Of a stretch of DNA of 64,000 bases, positions 35,426-46,108 are shown one piece after another (the first letter of the stretch is position 1; each line of letters starts with the position of its first letter). This DNA comes from CAVSUR01 sp963731285. Its GTDB lineage: Bacteria > Actinomycetota > Actinomycetes > Streptosporangiales > Streptosporangiaceae. The DNA is taken from NCBI GenBank assembly GCA_963731285.1, contig CAVSUR010000014.1:434001-498000 (forward strand). Reading direction: 5' to 3'. The notes under the pieces are model-generated. The model saw nothing but the letters and a program-made list of their open reading frames with translations. It had not been told where the DNA came from and did no database searches. Position numbers and translations under genes: made by a program.

Positions 35426-36814
35426 TCAATACTGGACGGCCGGTACCGGCGCGTCCGCGTCGGTCTCCGCGCGAGCGGGCGGGAGCTGCTCGCGTGCGTA
35501 CTTCAGCATCAGCAGCAGGTCGACGGTGGCCAGTACGGCGTACAGCAGGACGAAAGCCGTGAGGCTGATGACGAGCATGGTGGTACTGACCGACGGCGAA
35601 ATCCCGTTCTTGGTCAGCATGATGCCCTGCACGATCCACGGCTGCCTGCCGCTCTCGGTGAGCAACCAGCCCGCGGTGTTCAGCAGGAACGGCAGCACCG
35701 CGGCCCATACCGCCACCCACAGGAACAGCCGGGAGGTCGCCAGTTTCTTGCGCCGGATCAGCCACAGTCCCCACAGCCCCAGCAGGAACACGGCGACCCC
35801 GGCGTAGGCCATCACCCGCATGGACCAGTACTGGATGAAAACGTTCGGCACGTAGTAGCCAGGCCCGTACTTGCTGGTGTATTGCGACTGCAGCGGGCTG
35901 AGGCCGACTACCTTGCCGTTCCAGTGGTTAGTGGCCAGCAGCGACAGCAGGTGCGGGATCTCGAGGATCTGGGTGGGGGTGTGGTCGTTGTTGCCGCCGC
36001 CGATCTGGAACAGCGAGAACGAGCACGGCTGGCAGGTGGTCCACTGCGCCTCCGCAGCCGCGATCTTCATCGGCTGGTATCTGGCCTCGATCACCCCGAG
36101 CTCATCGCCGACCAGCATGGTGAACAGGATCGCCGGGACCAGGACGATGAGCGCGAGCCGGGCCGACCGGGTGAACACCTGCCGGTCCCCGCCGTGCCGC
36201 AGCTGCCACGCGGAGACGGCCAGCATCACCGCCGCGCCGGTGACCAGCGACGCCAGCAGGACCTTCGAGTATCCCCAGACGAACACCGGGTTGGTCAGCA
36301 GCGCCCAGATGTCGTTGAGCTGCGGCTGATGGGCCTTGTTCATCGTGTAGCCGACGGGATGCTGCATCCACGAGTTGGCCGCCATGATGAATGCCGCCGA
36401 CAGGACGCTGCCCAGCGAGACCAGCCAGATCGTCGCCAGGTGGACCCGGCGCGGCAGCTTGTCCCAGCCGAACAGCCACAGCCCCAGGAACGTCGACTCG
36501 AGGAAGAACGCGGCCAGCCCCTCCATCGCCAGCGGGGCGCCGAAGACGTTGCCGACCAGCCGCGAGTACGCCGACCAGTTCATGCCGAACTGGAACTCCT
36601 GCACCAGGCCGGTCACCACGCCGATCGCGACATTGATCACCAGCAGGGTGCCGAAGAACCTGGTCAGCCGCAGGTACTCATCGCGCTTGCTGCGATACCA
36701 CGCCGTCTGCAGCAGCGCGGTGAGGAACGCCAGCCCGATCGTGATCGGGACGAACAGGAAGTGGTTAATCGTCACGAATGCGAACTGCCACCGCGCAAGG
36801 TCGACGCTCGTCAT
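35426..36814 (-). CDS. cydA: Cytochrome bd oxidase subunit I
   Basis: This 462-residue haem-bearing subunit has the N-terminal RWQFAFVTINHFLFVPITIGL with the haem b595 histidine, LAAFFLESTFLGLWLFGWD, and the conserved block GWLLTESGRQPWIVQGIM near 390. The Q-loop is short, as in Gram-positive CydA. The complex oxidises quinol and reduces oxygen at very low concentrations and resists nitric oxide and peroxide. It is the middle gene of a three-gene leftward operon; the cydDC maturation genes lie 8 kb to the right under the same palindrome family. Confidence 0.96.
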   Translation of the reverse strand: MTSVDLARWQFAFVTINHFLFVPITIGLAFLTALLQTAWYRSKRDEYLRLTRFFGTLLVINVAIGVVTGLVQEFQFGMNWSAYSRLVGNVFGAPLAMEGLAAFFLESTFLGLWLFGWDKLPRRVHLATIWLVSLGSVLSAAFIMAANSWMQHPVGYTMNKAHQPQLNDIWALLTNPVFVWGYSKVLLASLVTGAAVMLAVSAWQLRHGGDRQVFTRSARLALIVLVPAILFTMLVGDELGVIEARYQPMKIAAAEAQWTTCQPCSFSLFQIGGGNNDHTPTQILEIPHLLSLLATNHWNGKVVGLSPLQSQYTSKYGPGYYVPNVFIQYWSMRVMAYAGVAVFLLGLWGLWLIRRKKLATSRLFLWVAVWAAVLPFLLNTAGWLLTESGRQPWIVQGIMLTKNGISPSVSTTMLVISLTAFVLLYAVLATVDLLLMLKYAREQLPPARAETDADAPVPAVQY

Positions 36815-36879
36815 CTGCTCTCCTGGTTACGAAAGCCCGCGGAGCGGCTGGCCGGCCCGCGACCCCGCAGCCGGGAGGT

Positions 36880-37161
36880 TCAGGAGCCGGAGGTCTGCCG
36901 GGCCTGGACGCCGTTCTGCCACGCGGCCGTGCCGGCGGCGGCGGCGGTCCTGGCCTGCGCCCACTTGGTCTTCGCCAGCTCGCTGGGCGGTACCTCCATC
37001 TGCTGGATCCACTGGCGCGTGGCCGAGATCAGATGGAAGCCGCCGACGGCCAGGCCCGCCAGGGCGAACATCATGCCGACTCCGACAAGGCCGGCGCCGG
37101 TGATGAGCGGGGCGGGTCGTACTTCCGGCAAGTTACTGCTTCGCTTCGTGGTGTTAGACAT
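36880..37161 (-). CDS. Small single-helix membrane protein preceding cydA
   Basis: This protein has 93 residues: a polar N-terminus, one hydrophobic helix (about 20-42: LITGAGLVGVGMMFALAGLAVGG) and a conserved-looking tail with SATRQWIQQMEVPPSELAKTKWAQ. Its placement as first gene of the cydAB operon suggests a small accessory subunit or assembly factor of the oxidase, like CydX/CydS in other groups, though it has no sequence similarity I can state to them. The ATG at 37161 is chosen over one three codons earlier. Confidence 0.7.
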   Translation of the reverse strand: MSNTTKRSSNLPEVRPAPLITGAGLVGVGMMFALAGLAVGGFHLISATRQWIQQMEVPPSELAKTKWAQARTAAAAGTAAWQNGVQARQTSGS

Positions 37162-37236
37162 GTGCACCATCCCAGCTATGGTCGTTCCGGCTATGGTCGT
37201 TGATCATCACTTTCGCCGCCTGGAGGCAACCGGGCA

Positions 37237-37253
37237 TCACCCCCCCGGGATGA
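37237..37253. promoter_or_regulatory. Palindrome TCACCC-CCCCG-GGATGA (one mismatch)
   Basis: It lies 75 bp before the small gene that opens the cydAB operon. It shares a divergent region with the next copy, 33 bp away. Confidence 0.7.
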
Positions 37254-37285
37254 TTATCTCGCCCGCGGTCCGCCCGGCGCGCGGA

Positions 37286-37302
37286 TCACCCAGCGTGGGT
37301 GA
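37286..37302. promoter_or_regulatory. Palindrome TCACCC-AGCGT-GGGTGA (perfect)
   Basis: It ends 35 bp before the GMC oxidoreductase start on the plus strand. This is the closest spacing of all copies, about where a class II activator would touch RNA polymerase. Confidence 0.75.
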
Positions 37303-37337
37303 GGCGACCGCGAGCCGCCGCCGCCAGGCTTGGGCGT

Positions 37338-38891
37338 GTGACTGAGCACTATGACGTGATAATCATCGGCAGCGGCGCGGGCGGGGGCACGCTAGCGCAC
37401 ACCCTGGCTCCGTCGGGCAAGCGGATACTACTGCTGGAGCGAGGCAATTTCCTGCCGCGCGAGACCGACAACTGGGATCCCGGCTCGGTCTTCGTGGACG
37501 GGAAGTACATGTCGCCGGACCAGTGGTTCGACGCCGACGGCAAGCCGTTCCAGCCGCAGGTGCACTACTACGTCGGGGGCGCCACCAAGCTGTACGGGGC
37601 TGCGCTGTACCGGCTGCGCCCCGGCGACTTCGGCGAGATCAGGCATGCGGACGGGCCGTCCCCGGCGTGGCCGGTGAGCTATGACGAGTTCGAGCCCTGG
37701 TACACCAGGGCCGAATGGCTGTACCAGGTGCACGGCATTCACGGCGAAGACCCTACCGAGGGCCGCTGCTCGAAGGACTACCCGTGGCCGCCGGTCTCGC
37801 ATGAGCCGCGGGTCCAGCAGATCTCCGACGCGCTGGCTGACGGCGGCTACCATCCGTTCCACGCGCCGGTCGGCATCTTGCTGAACGAGGCCGACCGGCC
37901 GCTCAGCGCGTGTGTCCGCTGCGCCACATGTGACGGCTACCCGTGCCTGGTGCACGCCAAGGCAGACGCCGACATCATCGCCGTGCGCCCGCTGCTGGAC
38001 CAGCCGAACGTGACCCTGCTGGTCAACGCGGAAGTGGAGCGCCTCGAAACCGATCCGTCCGGCCGGACAGTCAGCCGGGTGCAGGTCAGCCGCGAGGGCA
38101 GCCAGGAGTTCTACGAGGGCGACATCGTGGTGGTCTCGGCCGGCGCGGCCAACAGCGCCAGGATCCTGCTCCGGTCGGCCTCCGACCAGCACCCGGCCGG
38201 CCTGGCCAACGGATCGGACCAGGTCGGCCGCAACTACATGTACCACAACAGCAAGGCCATCGTGGCGCTCGACAAGGAGCGCAACGACACGGTGTTCCAG
38301 AAGACCCTCGGCCTGAACGACTTCTACTTCGCGGGAAACGGCCGGGAATGGCCGCTGGGGAACATCCAGATGCTCGGGAAGTCGAACGCGATGGCGATGA
38401 AGGGCGAGGAACCCAAGCTCACCAAACTGGCCCCCCGGTGGAGCCTGGAGGAAGTCGCCAAGCACGCGGTCGACTTCTGGCTGACCACCGAGGACGTCCC
38501 CAAGCTGGGCAACCGGGTCACCGTCGACCGCGACGGGCACGTGCACCTCGCCTACCAGCAGACCAACGACAGCGAGGCGGACGGTCTCTACCACGAGCTC
38601 AGGAAAGTGCTCAACCACATCGGGATCGCCGCCCACCACGTACTGGCCAAGAACTTCTACGCGAGTATGGACGTGCCCATCGCCGGCGTCGCCCACCAGG
38701 CCGGCACCTGCCGGTTCGGCACCGATCCGGCCCGCTCGGTACTCGATGCCAACTGCAAGGCCCACGAACTCGACAACCTGTACGTCGTGGACACCAGCTT
38801 TTTCCCGAGCATCGGAGCCGTGAACCCGGCCCTCACCGTCATGGCCAACGCGATCCGCGTCGGCGAGCACCTGGTCACCCGGATGGCATGA
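37338..38891 (+). CDS. GMC-family FAD oxidoreductase
   Basis: This is a 517-residue flavoprotein of the glucose-methanol-choline family. The FAD motif is VIIIGSGAGGGTLAHTLA at the N-terminus, a middle Cys-rich stretch reads CVRCATCDGYPCLVHAKADAD, and the C-terminal block is GVAHQAGTCRFG...NPALTVMANAIRVGEHL with the catalytic His/Asn pair. Members oxidise sugar or alcohol hydroxyls and pass electrons to quinones or cytochromes, which would fit the neighbouring oxidase. The substrate is not predictable. A GTG start at 37338 gives the normal N-terminus. The stop overlaps the next ATG. Confidence 0.9.
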   Translation: MTEHYDVIIIGSGAGGGTLAHTLAPSGKRILLLERGNFLPRETDNWDPGSVFVDGKYMSPDQWFDADGKPFQPQVHYYVGGATKLYGAALYRLRPGDFGEIRHADGPSPAWPVSYDEFEPWYTRAEWLYQVHGIHGEDPTEGRCSKDYPWPPVSHEPRVQQISDALADGGYHPFHAPVGILLNEADRPLSACVRCATCDGYPCLVHAKADADIIAVRPLLDQPNVTLLVNAEVERLETDPSGRTVSRVQVSREGSQEFYEGDIVVVSAGAANSARILLRSASDQHPAGLANGSDQVGRNYMYHNSKAIVALDKERNDTVFQKTLGLNDFYFAGNGREWPLGNIQMLGKSNAMAMKGEEPKLTKLAPRWSLEEVAKHAVDFWLTTEDVPKLGNRVTVDRDGHVHLAYQQTNDSEADGLYHELRKVLNHIGIAAHHVLAKNFYASMDVPIAGVAHQAGTCRFGTDPARSVLDANCKAHELDNLYVVDTSFFPSIGAVNPALTVMANAIRVGEHLVTRMA

Positions 38892-39355
38892 ACCGCGCCG
38901 GCCAGCTCGCCGTCATCGGCGGAATCGGCGCCGCGCTCCTGGCCGCCGGATGCAGCTCGTCGGGCAGCTCGACATCTGCGTCCGGTCCCGCCAGTTCTGC
39001 TGCGGCCAGCAGCTCCGCGAGTGTGCCGTCGATATGCGGCGAGGCATCCAGCGTCATCACATCATTGAAGAAGCTCGAGCACCTCAGCGTCAGCACCAGT
39101 TCCGTCAGCAGGCTGACCGCCGACCTGCAGAACGTCAAGAACTCGGTGACCGCCCTGAACAGCAACGCCGGCAGCCAGTGGCATGCGCAGACCAGCGACC
39201 TGAAATCCGCGCTGCAGGGGCTGCAGGGCGCCGTGACCAAACTGACCAAGACACCGAGCGTCAGCGCGATTTCCGAGGTCAAGACGGAAGCCAGCAAAGT
39301 CGTGACCGCGGGCAGCAAGCTGGAGGCGACCGCGAAAGCGAACTGCAAGACCTAG
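38888..39355 (+). CDS. Small Ser/Thr-rich lipoprotein
   Basis: This is a 155-residue lipoprotein with lipobox LLAAGC (Cys about 22), a Ser/Ala-rich linker and a coiled-coil-like helical domain (LKKLEHLSVSTSS, LTADLQNVKNSVTALNS, KTEASKVVTAGSKLE). Two cysteines (SICGE and the final ANCKT) may bridge. The ATG overlaps the GMC stop, so the two are coupled; it may dock the oxidoreductase or its acceptor at the membrane. No named family is recognised. Confidence 0.75.
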   Translation: MNRAGQLAVIGGIGAALLAAGCSSSGSSTSASGPASSAAASSSASVPSICGEASSVITSLKKLEHLSVSTSSVSRLTADLQNVKNSVTALNSNAGSQWHAQTSDLKSALQGLQGAVTKLTKTPSVSAISEVKTEASKVVTAGSKLEATAKANCKT

Positions 39356-39360
39356 ACGTC

Positions 39361-39379
39361 CCGGCCATTTACTGGCCGG
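39361..39379. terminator. Hairpin between convergent genes
   Basis: A perfect 7-bp stem (CCGGCCA/TGGCCGG) with loop TTTAC lies directly after the lipoprotein stop and serves the convergent transcripts. Confidence 0.55.
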
Positions 39380-39389
39380 CCGGGGCTGG

Positions 39390-39699
39390 TCAGTCCCGAA
39401 TCGGGTCGCGGAGCACCAGGATGGACCGGGGGCTGACGGTGACCACCAGGGGCCGGGGGATGCTGGCGGAGGAGTCGGCAGCGCTCCGGCATCGGGGTTG
39501 CCGACGGCATGCCATACGCCGGTGTCGTAGTCCCGCAGCGGGATCTGCGTCTCCGCACCGCTCTCGTCGAACAGGCCCAGCGTGATCCCGTCGGCGACGG
39601 CGGAGGACACCGCGAAGTTCGTGCCGCCATCAACAGCGGTGGCGCCCAGCGGGAACTGGCTGCCGGGCAGCGCGGCCACGGAGTTCCCGGCTGGGGCGG

Positions 39700-39703
<4 letters not shown>
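39390..39703 (-). pseudogene. End fragments of a glycogen-debranching-type GH13 gene
   Basis: The 5' part codes for the start of a GlgX-like protein with its carbohydrate-binding strand pattern (PLGATAVDGGTNFAVSSAVADG, then GLFDESGAETQIPLRDYDTGVWH). After about 65 codons it jumps, in a shifted frame, to a GH13 C-terminal sheet (RPLVVTVSPRSILVLRDPIRD) and stops. The whole catalytic barrel, some 600 residues, is missing. Its ATG overlaps the stop of the GH63-like gene (ATGA), so it was once the second gene of that operon. Confidence 0.7.
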
Positions 39704-42483
<2,780 letters not shown>

Positions 42484-42544
42484 GATCGCGACGTTAACAG
42501 CCGGGCCTCCGTGCCTTTTTATATGGCCGGACAGCACCAGCTCA

Positions 42545-42561
42545 TCACCTAAGGCGGGTGA
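42545..42561. promoter_or_regulatory. Palindrome TCACCT-AAGGC-GGGTGA (one mismatch)
   Basis: It lies 61 bp before the GH63-like gene. A weaker echo, TCACCT-TTGGC-GGGCGG, follows at 42583-42599. Confidence 0.7.
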
Positions 42562-42706
42562 TGATTCCCGCTTCACGCTCAGTCACCTTTGGCGGGCGGA
42601 CAAAACGCCCGCTGGATCGGCTATTTACCTCGACCGAGCTGGAGTGCTCATCGACACATGAACGATTGCCAAATGAATTACCGTCTCTGTGTTATCGGAG
42701 GCTGGC

Positions 42707-42938
42707 GTGACGACAAACCAGATCCTGACCGGGGTGAGCTGCTCGCGGCGGCTACCGGCCGCGGCGGCATCGGGACGGCGCGCGGATCGCCGCCCGCCGG
42801 GCCGGGGGCGCGCTGCCCGCGGGGCAGGACCTGCTGTTCCTCGTGCGCGCGGACGGTCAGCTCGTTGCCGTCACTCAGAGCGCGCCGCCGACGCCGGCGG
42901 CTGGTGACACCATGGTGTGCCTGCTGCCGGTGCCCTAG
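42707..42938 (+). pseudogene. End fragments of a cation/proton antiporter with TrkA-C tail
   Basis: A GTG with GGAG eight bases upstream begins TTNQILTG, the opening of a CPA-type antiporter. After about ten codons the similarity vanishes and reappears in another frame as a TrkA-C nucleotide-binding tail: ALPAGQDLLFLVRADGQLVAV, then PTPAAGDTMVCLLPVP and stop at 42938. The membrane domain is deleted. Confidence 0.6.
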
Positions 42939-42950
42939 AGCGGAGCGGTG

Positions 42951-43910
42951 ATGACCTTTCATGTACGGCTGATCAGCCCTGCTGCCCGGACAGAAGGCCT
43001 GGTCGAACTGCTCACTGCCCACGCCGGCGTAGCGCACCTGGTGGTACTAGCCGGAGCTGCCCAGCGGCCAGGCGGGGACGCGGTGCAGTTCGATGTGGCG
43101 CCCCGTTCCGCGAACTCCCTGTTCCGGCAGCTGCAGACCTTCCAGGACGACGGTAGCGGCGCTGTCGTCATCGACTACGTGGATGCGGCTCTCGGGGGGG
43201 AGACGGCTCCGGCCTCGAAGCACTTTTTTATGCAGCGGGATATCGCACCCGTGTGGGAGGTCGTCGAGGCCAAGATCCGCTCGGACGCCATCTACGCACC
43301 CAGTTTCTATATCCTCCTGATCATCGCCGGTCTCATTGGCGCGGTCGGCATCCTCACCAACTCTCAGATCCTTATCGTCGGCGCCATGGTCGTAGGGCCG
43401 GAATATAACGCGATCATGGGAGTTGCGCTCGGCATCGACAAGCGAAGCAAGCAGCCGATACTCCGCGGCGCTCTCTCCCTGCTCGTTGGATTCTCAGCGG
43501 CAATCGCCGTCACCCTGCTCTTCAGCCTGGCGATCCGCTGGTCCGGCCAAACGCCGAAGCTGTACTCGATCGGAGTGCGACCGGTCTCTGACCTGATCGA
43601 CACCCCGAACTTGTTCTCGCTCATCGTCGCCATCCTGGCCGGTATCGTCGGCGTGGTGTCGCTGACCGAAGCCCGGGCCAGCGCCCTGATCGGCGTCTTC
43701 ATCTCGGTGACGACCGTTCCGGCGGCCGCGGACATCGCCCTGTCGCTCGCATACTCCAGCTGGAGCCAGGCCAGGGGGGCGGCGTTTCAGCTCCTTCTCA
43801 ACGTGACCGTGCTGATCGCGATGGGCGCCCTGGTCCTGCGCGTGCAGCGGATCATCTGGGGTGCCCGCGAACGGGCCGAGTCATCGCGGAATGCGCCGGA
43901 AGCCGGCTAG
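42951..43910 (+). CDS. DUF389 membrane protein
   Basis: This is a 319-residue protein of the DUF389 (TIGR00341-like) family. The N-terminal ~90 residues form a small cytosolic alpha/beta domain (VRLISPAARTEGLVELL). Six or more helices follow, with the signature SFYILLIIAGLIGAVGILTNSQILIVGAMVVGPEYNAIMGVALGI. Function is unknown; some relatives are suspected transporters. The ATG at 42951 has GGAG five bases upstream. It lies just after the antiporter remnant. No palindrome precedes it directly. Confidence 0.85.
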   Translation: MTFHVRLISPAARTEGLVELLTAHAGVAHLVVLAGAAQRPGGDAVQFDVAPRSANSLFRQLQTFQDDGSGAVVIDYVDAALGGETAPASKHFFMQRDIAPVWEVVEAKIRSDAIYAPSFYILLIIAGLIGAVGILTNSQILIVGAMVVGPEYNAIMGVALGIDKRSKQPILRGALSLLVGFSAAIAVTLLFSLAIRWSGQTPKLYSIGVRPVSDLIDTPNLFSLIVAILAGIVGVVSLTEARASALIGVFISVTTVPAAADIALSLAYSSWSQARGAAFQLLLNVTVLIAMGALVLRVQRIIWGARERAESSRNAPEAG

Positions 43911-44186
43911 CCGCCGGTCGCCGCCGGTCATCACTACGATCACCGCGCGGCCCGCGATCTCAGCTGGCGGCGTGCACAGTGGCCCAGTCGGCGGCCATGT
44001 CGATCACGGTCCACTTATGGTCGGCGGCCGCGGCGAGGATCGGGCGCTTTCAGGTAGGGACTGGCCGCTTACTGAGTCAGGACAGCCGCTTACTCAGTCA
44101 GGCCGCCGGCCGGTGGCGTGCCGTGCGGCCGGGGGAGTCGCCGCGCGTGTACCCATGAGGCTCTGCCTGGCGCACCGGGTCACGGA
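43911..44186. other. Gene-free stretch with an imperfect direct repeat
   Basis: No intact gene is visible. Two near-identical copies of GCCGCTTACTSAGTCAGGA lie at about 44064-44104. On the minus strand an open segment ending at 43960 reads ILAAAADHKWTVIDMAADW, like the tail of a lost protein, but I cannot name it. The gap continues through the two palindromes to cydD. Confidence 0.4.
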
Positions 44187-44203
44187 TCACCCTCGGCGGG
44201 TGA
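44187..44203. promoter_or_regulatory. Palindrome TCACCC-TCGGC-GGGTGA (perfect)
   Basis: This is the distal of two perfect copies before cydDC, 144 bp upstream of cydD. The pair is 74 bp apart, about seven helical turns. Confidence 0.75.
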
Positions 44204-44260
44204 CTCCGCAGCGGCCCGCCTTGGCCATTTCTGCTGCCGCCGGCCCGCTTCCCCGCCTGT

Positions 44261-44277
44261 TCACCCGGCCGGGGTGA
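44261..44277. promoter_or_regulatory. Palindrome TCACCC-GGCCG-GGGTGA (perfect)
   Basis: This is the proximal copy, 70 bp before cydD. A tandem arrangement suggests cooperative binding. Confidence 0.75.
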
Positions 44278-44347
44278 GTCAATCGCCACCGTCTGGCGGC
44301 ATGCTCTGGCGCATGGGCGTCTGCGGGAGCACCGCATTGAAGCGGCC

Positions 44348-46108
44348 GTGAATCCGACGCAGATCAGCGCCAGGGTGGTTGATCCGCGGCTGCTGCGCTA
44401 CGCCGGGGCGGCGCGCGCTCACCTAGTGGTTACCGTCGCGCTCGGAGTGGTCGCAACCGGGCTGATCCTGACCCAGGCTGGCCTGCTGGCCCGCGCCCTC
44501 GCAGGGGCCGCCCGCGGCGATGTCGCGGCTGGCCTGACGGGCACACTGGCGGCACTGCTGGTCGTGGTCGCGACCCGGACGGCCGTGAGCTACGGCGGGG
44601 AGGTGGCTGCGCTGCGCGCGGCCGCGACCGTGAAGTCGCAGCTGCGCCGCGCGCTCACCGCCCGCTCGCTGCGGCTGGGCCCGGTGTGGCTCGGCGGGCA
44701 GCGGGCGGGAGAGCTGGCCACCCTGAGCACCAGAGGCCTGGACGGCCTGGATTCGTATTTCGCCCGCTACCTGCCGCAGCTCGTTCTCGCGGTCGTGGTG
44801 CCCGTCGCGGTGCTGGCCAGGGTGGCGGTCGCCGACTGGCTCTCCGCGGCGATCATCGCCGTGGCGCTGCCGCTCATTCCGGTGTTCGCGGTGCTGACCG
44901 GCTGGCATACCAAGGCGCAGACGCGCCGCCAGTGGCGGCTGCTGGCCACTCTCGGCGGCCACTTCCTCGACGTGGTCGAGGGGCTGCCGACCCTCAAGGT
45001 GTTCGGCCGCGCCAGGGCGCAGGAACAGGTGATCGCGAAGGTTACCGAGGATTACCGGGCCGCCACCATGTCCACCCTGCGGGTGGCGTTCCTGTCCGCG
45101 CTGGTGCTGGAGCTATCCGCGGCGGTAGCGACCGCCCTCGTCGCGGTAGAGGTCGGGCTCCGGCTGCTGTACGGCCACCTCGGCTACCAGACGGCACTGC
45201 TGGTGCTGCTGCTCACCCCCGAGGCTTTCCTGCCGCTGCGAGCGGTCGGCGCGCAGTTCCACGCGAGCATGGAAGGCGCCGCCGCGGCCGGGCGCGTTTT
45301 CCAGATCCTGGACACCGCGATTCCGGACGGGCCCCAGGCCAGGCCCGCGGCAACGGCCCGGCGCAGTGCAGGCGCCGACCTGCGCACGCAGGACGTCAGG
45401 CTAACCGGGGTCACCGCGGCTTATCCCGGCCGGCCTGGCCCGGCCCTGGATGGGGTCAGCCTCACGATCGCGCCGGGGGACCGGATCGTGCTCACCGGCC
45501 CGAGCGGTGCGGGCAAGAGCACGCTGCTCGCCCTGCTGCTCCGCTTCATCGCGCCGGCCAGCGGGATCATCGAGGTAGGGGGAGGCGGGACCGGCAGTGA
45601 CCTGGCGGCCATGGATGTGCCGCGGTGGCGCGCGCAGATCGCCTGGGTGCCGCAGCAGCCCTTCCTGTTCACCGGCACCGTGGCGGACAATATCGCCCTC
45701 GGCCAGCCTGGCGCGAGCCGCAGCGCCCTCTGGCGGGCCGCCCGGCTGGCCGGAGCCGCCGAATTCATCGAGGAGCTGCCGGCCGGATACGACACTCCCC
45801 TCGGCGAGCGCGGCCTGCGGCTGTCCGCAGGCCAGCGGCAGCGGATCGCGCTGGCCCGCGCATTCCTGCGGGAGGCGCCCCTGCTGCTCCTGGACGAGCC
45901 CGCCGCTCACCTGGATGCGGCCGGCGCCCGGCTGATCGGGACAGCCATCGACACTGCCCTGGCTGATCGCACCGTCATCCTGGTCAGCCACGGCCAGGGC
46001 TGGGCTGGCGGCGGCTCCCGGCTCGTCCGCCTGGACCAGGGGAAGCTGCTGCCGGCGGCTCCTGCCACCCGGCCATCCAGCCGCACCGCGGCGGCGGTGC
46101 CCCCGTGA
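44348..46108 (+). CDS. cydD: Thiol reductant ABC exporter subunit CydD
   Basis: This is a 586-residue half-transporter with six helices (1-300) and a C-terminal ATPase with Walker A GPSGAGKST, signature LSAGQRQRIALARA and Walker B LLLLDEPAAHLD. CydDC exports cysteine and glutathione-like thiols and is needed to assemble cytochrome bd. It starts with GTG at 44348 and its stop overlaps the GTG of cydC. cydAB lies 8 kb away under the same palindrome family, which supports common control. Confidence 0.93.
   Translation: MNPTQISARVVDPRLLRYAGAARAHLVVTVALGVVATGLILTQAGLLARALAGAARGDVAAGLTGTLAALLVVVATRTAVSYGGEVAALRAAATVKSQLRRALTARSLRLGPVWLGGQRAGELATLSTRGLDGLDSYFARYLPQLVLAVVVPVAVLARVAVADWLSAAIIAVALPLIPVFAVLTGWHTKAQTRRQWRLLATLGGHFLDVVEGLPTLKVFGRARAQEQVIAKVTEDYRAATMSTLRVAFLSALVLELSAAVATALVAVEVGLRLLYGHLGYQTALLVLLLTPEAFLPLRAVGAQFHASMEGAAAAGRVFQILDTAIPDGPQARPAATARRSAGADLRTQDVRLTGVTAAYPGRPGPALDGVSLTIAPGDRIVLTGPSGAGKSTLLALLLRFIAPASGIIEVGGGGTGSDLAAMDVPRWRAQIAWVPQQPFLFTGTVADNIALGQPGASRSALWRAARLAGAAEFIEELPAGYDTPLGERGLRLSAGQRQRIALARAFLREAPLLLLDEPAAHLDAAGARLIGTAIDTALADRTVILVSHGQGWAGGGSRLVRLDQGKLLPAAPATRPSSRTAAAVPP

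Noticed and set aside
37230..37310. A Rex-type redox operator before cydAB
   Set aside because: Rex sites in actinomycetes read TTGTGAA-like/TTCACAA; the arms here are TCACCC/GGGTGA and also occur before genes outside known Rex targets.
35219..37345. Long plus-strand open frame opposite cydBA
   Set aside because: Antisense shadow of the cytochrome bd genes with no recognisable domain.
43960..44050. Tail of an unknown protein (ILAAAADHKWTVIDMAADW)
   Set aside because: No start, no assignable family and no continuation upstream; mentioned only as a possible scar.
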